DNA from: Norana najaformis | Lineage: Eukaryota > Annelida > Clitellata > Crassiclitellata > Hormogastridae | Length of the DNA: 64,000 nucleotides | Assembly: GCA_964023275.1 (NCBI GenBank) | Contig: OZ029927.1 | Span: 6,582,062-6,646,061, forward strand | Reading direction: 5' to 3' | Shown here: positions 11,801 to 21,400 of the stretch, one piece after another | Layout of the letters: each line of letters opens with the position of its first letter | How positions within the stretch are numbered: the stretch's first letter is position 1 | Translations under genes and position numbers: made by a program | The notes under the pieces: generated by a model | Seen by the model: only the letters and a program-made list of their open reading frames with translations | What the model was told of the DNA's origin: nothing | Databases searched by the model: none

Positions 11801-14800
11801 AAGAACTCCAGAGCTCTAACGGGAGCCGATGCAGACAGGGATCAAAACTTGGTAGCAATGACGGTCCATCTATGATTAAAATTCATCAAGAAGAAGAGGA
11901 AACAAGTAAAGAAATGGAATCAGGAAAATTAAAGACTAGAACTAAAGAACTATCGGAAAAGATCGAGGAGCACATAGTGGAAAGAAGTACAACCATGAAA
12001 GAAGAAGAGGGCTGAAGGAGATTATTATTAAGGAAGCACTAGAAACTGTGGGATATCTAAAAGGGCTACCTCTTCGAAAACCATGGGTTACAACGGAAAT
12101 GTTCAGGATATGGGAGAGGGGCGAAAATGGAAACATCACAGTATGTCAAAGCTAAAAAACCTTTTTAGCTTTCGGAGACTAAATAACAAACTACGAAGAC
12201 AACAGAGAAGGCTAGAGAAAAGTGGTGGGAAGAGCAATGTAGAGATTTGGAAGTATTACAAAAAACGGGAAGATATGATCAAGTGTACAGAAAAGTGAAG
12301 AAGATGACAAGGACCGACCAGAGGAAGTGGAATAGAGGTGAAAGACAAGAATTCTAGGATACTACATGATCCCAATGATGTCAGAAGACGGTGGAATGAA
12401 TATTATAGAGGATCTCTACCAAAGCAAGAATAGGCCCACAAACCTTAATCAGGACTCACCCCAGAGGATGGGGAAGTAGGACCAGATGTGCTGAAAGATG
12501 AGGTATGGGCAGCCACCAGCAAAATGAAAAATAACAAGGCGGGTGGAATTGATAACGTCCTGCCAGAGATACTCAAAAATCTGGGAATTTTGGCAAACTA
12601 GTGCACAGATGCTCCGTGCAGGACAGCTTATTGCATGAATCTCCTATTTCATTAGATCTGAGGTTTTAGGCAACTCCAGTTCTCAGTGCCTCAGTTTAAC
12701 TTGGCATTTATTTAGCACCAGTGACAGACTGAGAGGAATACTGACTGACCTTTAGCAAGGATGTCAGTGTGCTGTGTCTCATGGAAGATTATGACACTTG
12801 GTCCGAGAGTGGAGACAGCCTTGTCGAGCTGGAACCGTCTGGATGCTGACTTCAGCTCAACAGAGAAGTGTTTGAGATACGCCTTGGATGCGTCTCCAAG
12901 GAACTGGAACATGTCACTGCTCAGTCGCTCAGCTCTCGTTCGGTAGATGATGACGTCTGAGATGGCGAGCACTTTGAGCAGCAGGCGCATTCTCTGGTTC
13001 TGGTTGTTTGTGACACCAAGCATTCCCTCTGTGTCGATGACAATCGCCCGGTGCAGGGCGTCGTAGGCGGCCCAGACTCCAGCTGTGCATGAGTCCTGCA
13101 AGGGGGAAGTCTTGAACACGTCACGCCCTTCAAAGAACGTGTGATTCAGTGTGAAGGATTTGCCGTCACCCGTGTTGCCGAAGATTGAAATGACTTTGGC
13201 CAACGCTTTCTTATCACAGTCAAGATGAGAGATGAAGTCATCCTCGTCTTTCACCTAAATACAGTCATTCAACACTTTACTGATTAGCACATTGTCTCCT
13301 CCTGGGATTCAGATTTTCTGACTCTGTACGTATCTGAGCCTTTAAGACATATTCATAGAAAACTCTTTGGCAAAATGTTCCCTTACCAATTTTTTAACAA
13401 ATGCTGTCAGGCACACAGAAAGTGGTTGAACCAAAACTATTGCCTTGAATTGAATTTAATCCATTTACTGATTCACTAGCAACAGAAAAATAGAAGCATA
13501 ATGAAAAATACTAAAAGCACGACAACCCTAAAGGGTCAAACACGTGCTAGGTGCAGGGGAAATGATCAGCTTTCCCTTTCTGTGCAAGTAATATGATCTT
13601 TGCCTATCACAGTATGTGAATCTCCACCGGTGATAAACAAAACACGAGTTCAGTTCAGCACGTTTGTTATTCGGACTAAGGTAGCGTATTTGCCAAGTGG
13701 CCAATTTATCAGCTTTTAATCTCTGTGACCTGCATTTGAATCATATTAAAATAAACTCAAACTCCATTGTCAAACTGAGCAAAATGTCATTGGTCATAAC
13801 AGCTCCAAAATTCAACCAAATACTTAACTGATAAACAGTCATCAGTAATGATGACAAGACCTGCTTTCGCTAAGTGAGCACAACGATTAAGCAGGTCAAA
13901 GACCAACATCAAAGATTTGCGGCTCATCTCTAATGCCGTTAATCTGTACTGGACCATCTTTTCCAGTGCTGATGATCTCCATTGCCTTTAATCCCAAGTT
14001 TTGTTTTTTTTCAGAATACTTCTTTGAAGCAGAGGACATATACCTCCAGGGTGACAGTTTTTACTTTTCCATAGAAATGGGCCACACTTGGGAGTACAAG
14101 GGCCATGTCTAGTCCCTCGTTCTGAAACATAACCCAAATGCAAATATTCTTTCCACAGAATCTACGTTTGCCTGCCTTCAGACTGCAACAGTGACCCTCT
14201 TCCAAAAGATTTTGCATCAGCTCATCACTTGCTTTCTTTGCTAGTTTCAGTCTTGGCATAACACAGTGACTGACTGAGTAGTTGAAAACACTGCCTTCAT
14301 ACTACAGAGATACAGGTTCAAGCCTCACTTGTATGTATATGTACATGTATGTGTGTCTGCATGTATGTATGCACGTATGAAAACATGTATGTATGTATGT
14401 ATGTATCTGAACATTTATATAGCACCTCTTAGAATCTCCCAAAAGCACTGTCCCTTACAACAGACACTGTGTTCTAGGGCCATAAGTCCCATAACACACA
14501 ACAGCTTATCAATATCGATCTAAGTCAAATCATTAAAACAAAGTGCTACGAGACAAAATTATACCTGCTCAATTTGGATTTCTTAAAAGGTTTGGATTTC
14601 TTAAAAGATTTCTTATAAGACAACCAGTAAATGTTACATTATGCTGTTTTACAATCTTTAAGTAATCTAATCAGCTTTAAGCCAACTAGGTGAATTGGCT
14701 GCATTAACAATTCTTTTATCTAGGGATCACAACACCGTAATGACTAAGCATCAGCTGACATTGCTAAGCAACTGTACATTATGGGCAGCACAGCTCCGGG

Positions 14801-15324
14801 TGCCCCCTGCACAGTGACCATCATGCCAAACACTCGAAACTACATGATCAACATTACAAGAGTTATGTAACTGAACATCTTCGTAGCATCTTTGAGAGGT
14901 TCTTGACAGGCACTAAGCAAACGTTCAGATTTATATATGAACATATATACCTATCTACTTGCATAGATACCTATGGGGCACAGCAGCTGATTCGATAGAG
15001 CGCTCGGCGAGCATGGGTTCGAGTCTCTCCTGTTACTGTGCAGGAACCACGAGCAAGTCCTTCACTCACAACTGCTCAGCACCATCGATTGATGCTTAGT
15101 CATTAGATAGTCTTTCTCTTCTTCTGGCAGGAATTAATCCCTCCTAGGGAAGGAGTCATCCACATGGATCCTTCTTTTCCATTTGTTTCTATCTCCAGTA
15201 TCTTCCTTCTTCAGTCTGAGGGGCTTTAGGTCTTGTCTTGTCTCCCCACCTCTTCTTTAGTCTTTAGATAGTGGCATTTAATAAATCCAGAAATAATAAC
15301 AATAATACATACCTACCTACCTAC

Positions 15325-15410
<86 letters not shown>

Positions 15411-18400
15411 CTACATATATACACACAAAATCATCCACCAGGTCACAAAAAGCGTGTTTTAACCCTCCAAAAGCCAAAGCTGTCAGCAGTCACACAACCC
15501 ACACAGCAAACACTCCTGAAGGAAACACAAGAGACACCGCTAGGCATACGTGTGCCCCATGGGCCCACAGAGCATGTGCAATAGATTAAAAACAATTCCA
15601 CATGACACAGCAAGTGCACGACTGGTCGGCTGTGAAAGAACGAAGAAAAGATTCACTCTTCTTTGTGAGTGGCAACAAAGAAACTCAGTAGATCAGAGCA
15701 TTTATACGCAGGAGAAAAACAGCTTATGAATTGCTCTGAACAAAACACAGGGAGATGATTCCAGTGATCTTTGTCTCTTTGTTAGGAAAGCGAGGTGTTG
15801 TGTTTATTACGCAGTTCTGTCAATAATAATGTCCTCAAAGCTGCAAATCAAACCCTGCTTCTAAACCATTCATCTGCCACTTTGGATATTCAAGAACTCT
15901 TGTCCAACTGATTTCAACACACAGACCGAAGACCAAAATGTTCTGACCCTTCACCTTTGCAACCACGATTCAGCCAATGGTGCATCATGTGAAAATGACA
16001 ATTTTATTGTTAACTGTGTAAACTGGAATGTCATTCCTCGTATGACTGCTGATACGAGTGCTTAATCATGCTCCAATTTTACTTGGATTTTCTTCAAATC
16101 AAATAAAGAACAGCCTACATCCACAACAGTTACTCAAGAAGATGACAAATATGTAATAAACAATTGCAGACTGTTAGGTTCAGAAAGAAAAATGCCTGTC
16201 ATTAGCTCGTGCCAAACTGATGATGTAAAGCTAGAATGGAAGTAGCTCTTACAGAATTTTCAAGTTCACTTTGAAATGAATTTGGCATTAAAGTCATCAA
16301 CAAGTGAGAGCAATTTGACTTTTAGATAAAAGATCTGCCTGGTAGGGAACCACAGCATCAAGTTGCTGTCTGATGATCCTACTCCAGCTCCAATCATCAA
16401 GGTCTTCTAATGAATACATACCAGCAACTAAGACATGCCATGGGTGATCGTGCCTTTAGAGTCACTGGCTTGCAAGCCAAGAATAGTCTTCCTGTACCCA
16501 TCCAAGAAGTTGAGAACATTTTTGTTTTTAAAGACTTTTGAGATCCCAACTGCTACCTACTAACAGCTAAAATTGTCTTTTTACTGTCTGACTCTAGTAT
16601 CCACGTTTGATTTTTTGATTTTGTGCATCACCCATTTATCATTTATTGTTGGACTCTTGTGCATGCCGACATTGTAAACACTCCAGAAGCAGCTTGCTAC
16701 TAATTGTTGTGATTACAATTACAATAGCACCAATGTTTAGTACAAAGGCCTCACGTACCATTATCCTATGTAATCCTATGGCAGTATTCTCCCTAAGCTG
16801 CAAAAGTACACAGCAGAGCAATTTTAGGACTCTCGCATACACACAGCACTGATGTCCAGACAGAAGCCTCTGATGGATATTAATCACTTACAGTATAAAA
16901 ATATTCACACCAACTGTTCCCCACACTGCAAGAAACTTTCTCTCTATGTATGTATGAGACCCAATCTCTCCAATGATATTCATCACATACTCACAGAGAG
17001 TAATGGACAGAATAAAACAAAATGGAACGGGAATCACGGTACACGCAATCTGAATCAGCAACCTAAGGTTTGTGGATGACACAGACCTGATTGCCAAACC
17101 AAAAAATCATTCAGAAAAATGTGAAAGTCTATATAAAGAAGGAAAGGATGCGGGATTAAAAATTAACTTCAGTAAGACAAAGTTACTGATATTTGGTGCT
17201 GAGCAGAACAAGATCCCAGTGGAAGTAGGTGGCGAAACAAACAAAAGTGTGGGCAAATTCGTTTATTTGGGAAGCCTGCTGATGACGTACGACAATGACT
17301 GAACCAAAGAGATAAAGAGACGAATAGCAAAAGCAAGTGGAGCAATGGCGGATTTTGAGAACATCTGGAGGAGCAGGGAGATCCTTGTGCACACAAAGAT
17401 GAAAATTAACAATGCATGCATATTCAGTGTGTTGCTGTATGCAAGTGACACTTGGTTGCTGCTGCAAAGGATAGATTACTGGCATTTGAGATGAGATGCT
17501 ACAGATGGATATTACACATCAGATGGCAACAGAATTCACAAACGCTGAGGTGCGAAGAGGAGTGGGTTGCACAAGAAACACCATGCATCAAGTAATGGAA
17601 AGGAAATTAAATCTCTCTGGATAGATCTCCAGAATGGATGACACCAGGGTGGTCTAACAAGTAGTCTTTGGAATGATGGATGGCAGAGGGATCAGAGGTA
17701 GACCGAACAGAGAACAGCTGGACGACGTCAGGAACTGGTGCTGGATGGGTGTGCACAAGCCGAGTCTGTTGGCAGAGGACAGAGCAGAGACCTACAGAGA
17801 AGCATAGGATCGACACCAATGGGCTACGAGCCCTTGGACTCAAAGAAGAAAGAAGACGTAGGTATAAATGTATACATTTATGTATGTATGGATGGATGTA
17901 TGTACGTATATACGTATGTATGTCGGTATGTATGTATGTATGTCTGGATGGACGGATGGATCTGGCTGTTTATACAGTCTTTTAAAAACCTCACAATTGA
18001 ACTTAGCTCAAGAGGCATACTAACTGGCACAGCTTCATCACTGTCATGGAGGCAACACTGCCTCACAGAATTAAAGAATTTTGAAATTTTAAAAGCAGAC
18101 CTGTTCCGCAATGTCAAGACTACGAGGAAACCTCTCTGCAAAACAGGATCTGGGGTATTTATCTAATCTAATTTAATCTAATGACTTTATAACACCACTA
18201 TCACAACATCCATGACATCAATCAAAGGTCAAAGGTCACTTCAAGTGTGATCGCAGTCAAACATATCATCCATTGCAGAACCCTGGCAGTCAAATTCCGA
18301 TACCCAAAGACACCAGAAGTTAGGCAACTTACTTACTTAATAGTAAAACAGCAGAGACAGAAAAACAGAACCTTAGTCCTTTTCTGAAGAGTTCTCTTCT

Positions 18401-21400
18401 GGAAGGCTGAACCTAGTCCAATGCACATATCGTAAACATACCTATTTTGCAATTTTAGAACTGGATCCGAGTTGCTTTTAATTAATTTGGGGCATTTCAC
18501 ATCCGTGCTCTCAGCTATCACAACACAAAACACAAATGAGATACAGGTGTGTGTGTGTGTGTGTGTCTGTGAACATATAATCCTGGTTCTAAGAATAGGT
18601 GTTGTGTTCAGTTAAGTCACAAGTTAAATCAATGCATGCATTTTTTTCAGTGATTTAATGACATTGCAGATACGTATCAGATTCAGTCAGATTTCCACAC
18701 CTTCGACAACTACAGCTGAACAGTTGGTGGAAATGCTTTTATACTGACAGAGTCACCTAGGTAAGAAACTAGCACTAACCTTAGCCCCAACCTTACTTAA
18801 CCGTACCTTAGGTAAGGTAGGTACGAAAGCAAAGGCACATCAGCTCGAGCCCACAGTGCCTGCTCCTATTTTGGACCTGTCTTTGAAAAGTCTTCTGCAA
18901 CACATGTGTACTGTAGCATTTGACTCTCTTCAGCAAACATTTAAAATGATCTTAAAATACACTTGTTTAGATCTGTCATATCGTCACACGTGCAGCATTT
19001 TTATGGTACTCAAAAGGTGCTATACTAAGCGTTCTGATACATACATACAGCACAGGTACGTACATACGTCATGTATCTAACCGTATGTGTAGTGCCTTTT
19101 AAGCACCACATGTGTATTCATGTATCCTGAACATCTGCATAGAATCTGAGAGGTTCAATACTTTTAAATCAACTACAGTCCTGAGAAGTGTGGTCCAGGA
19201 GTTAATAAATCTTTTAGCTGAAGAACAAACAAGACAATGGCAATCCAATAACTGGACAACCCTTCCCATCAGGCTAAATGTAAGTAAGTAAGACAATCAA
19301 ATGTCAAAACTGGGTGTAGTGCACAGGGAACCAAAACCTAACACAAAGACAAACACAATAGCAATCTGCCACCATGCCTTGTCTGAACTTTACAAAACAT
19401 TCTAACTGATCTTAAACACAGACTACAGATGAATCTATAGCAAAAAACTCGTACGCTGAAACAAAAATGCCGATTCTGAATACATGTGAGTGAGGCTACC
19501 CTGACAGTTTAACAAAAACAAAAGAAAGGCTTTGTTTTGCAGAGCTTCCACCTCTGCCCTTAAAGTCCTTACGTTCAAAGGACATTGAACAAAACACCTG
19601 TCACAGCAGAGGCACTACACACAATGCTCAGGTAGACTATGACACTAAAATGAAGATAAAATGTCACAGCATGATGCATGGAAAGCCAATGACTGGGAAT
19701 TGATACTTCAGTATGAATGTCTGTCCATAGACCATCTTTGTGCTAATGATAAATATCGATATAGCCTTCACTATCATTCCCTGATGTTGAGCAAATGCGT
19801 AAAAACTGCACACTGAAGTAGCGATGGCTGCAGAAATGCACCAGTGTTAATGGTGATGCACCTAAAGCACATGAAATGGGGTTTTCTGACCCTCACTGAA
19901 TCTTAAAAACCTTTTGAACTGATCTTGGTGATTACGTTGCTGCCACCAAACAACATTGTCACAACTTACAGGGCAAATGCCAAATCCCGAATCCCAGCAG
20001 AGTCAATCTAATGCTCTATTTTCTTCCATAACTGTCCTCCCAGAAGATTTTCCCACAGTCAGCATTCTAGATGGAGTTGTGTTATAAATTTCAAGACATT
20101 ATTGTCTGCAAGTGTAGCACCATCCATGACATTCTACCTAGACACATCTGGATTTGACATTCGATAACACTGCAAGGAAGAGAGAGATAGCCCTGTGTAG
20201 GATGGCCCGGTGCATCATGGATCTCCATGCATTCATTACTAGAGTATATGATTTTATCCCAAGAGAGGCAAACCAAACATTTATGTATGTATCTGTTTAA
20301 CCAGACTCTTAATACATCACCTGTCTGTACCTATAAAAAGCACTGCCTATACTGCATAATGGTGTTCACAGTGGTGCTCAGGGTTCATTAAGAACAACAA
20401 GTATATCTGTAAACAAAGGATGATGTTTCTGTCAGTGGAAAAGTCACCAACTGTGGGCTCTTGAACACATGTAAAACCCAACCAAAGGAGTTTCAAAGTT
20501 CCCTGAATAGTGACAGTCGAAAGCTCCGTTCAAAATGTACTACATATCTTACTGAAGATTCGTTCAGTTTCTACTGAGTGATAGCTAGAAGGTTTTAAAT
20601 GGCAAATGAGCACAAGCATTATTATTATCATCATTTTCATAATTGTTATAACTTTTATTAATATTATTATTTTTATTATCAATATTATTACTTTTAATAC
20701 TATTATTACTTTATTATTATTACTTTTATTTTTTAATCTGAGGTTTATTTAGATCCCATCAGGTTTTACATAAACTGGGCAGCATTCTTCAGTCTTTGCT
20801 GATGTGCTGAAGATAACTTATTATTATTATAATACCGTAGATACTCAGCTATAAGACAAGAAATTTTGGAAAACTTTGAAAGTCCAAATTTGGGGGGTCG
20901 ACTTATAGGAGTGTCAAGCCAAGATCGCAAGATTTATCCGACAACGACTGCTCAACACAGGAAAGGGAGGACATCACTTCACCCGTGGGCCATCGCATAA
21001 CACATCAATGGGATACCGCATGACATATGCACAGTTAAGAAATTCATATACACTGCTATAAAACAGATGATACTATAAAGAATTATTGTTCAACAAAGCG
21101 AAATAAATTTCTGCTTAAAATCTGGCAGAATAAAATAAGACTGCTACAATAAAACCATGCTGCCATCCATCACCAAATTTCAGTTCTTATTTCTTGTTCT
21201 TTTTTTACTGTTGTCCTTAGCTGTCTAGCAGATGGGACCAAACTTAGGCCAATGATTATTTTTAAGTGAAAGACTTTACCAAAAGGAATGACGTTTCCAA
21301 GAGGCACAACAGTAAAAGCTCATCCCAAATGTTGGAAGACGACACAAAGGACTGGTTGGACCACGTCTGGAACACATGGTCAGGTGCACTGATTAAGAAA

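Noticed and set aside
14011..14259. 82-codon minus-strand frame as an extra ZFYVE1 exon
   Set aside because: Exon 1 and exon 2 already join in phase 0 and the frame matches nothing in DFCP1.
10985..17850. One long retrotransposon split by ZFYVE1 exon 2
   Set aside because: The endonuclease part and the reverse-transcriptase part lie on either side of a conserved host exon in different introns, so they must be separate insertions.
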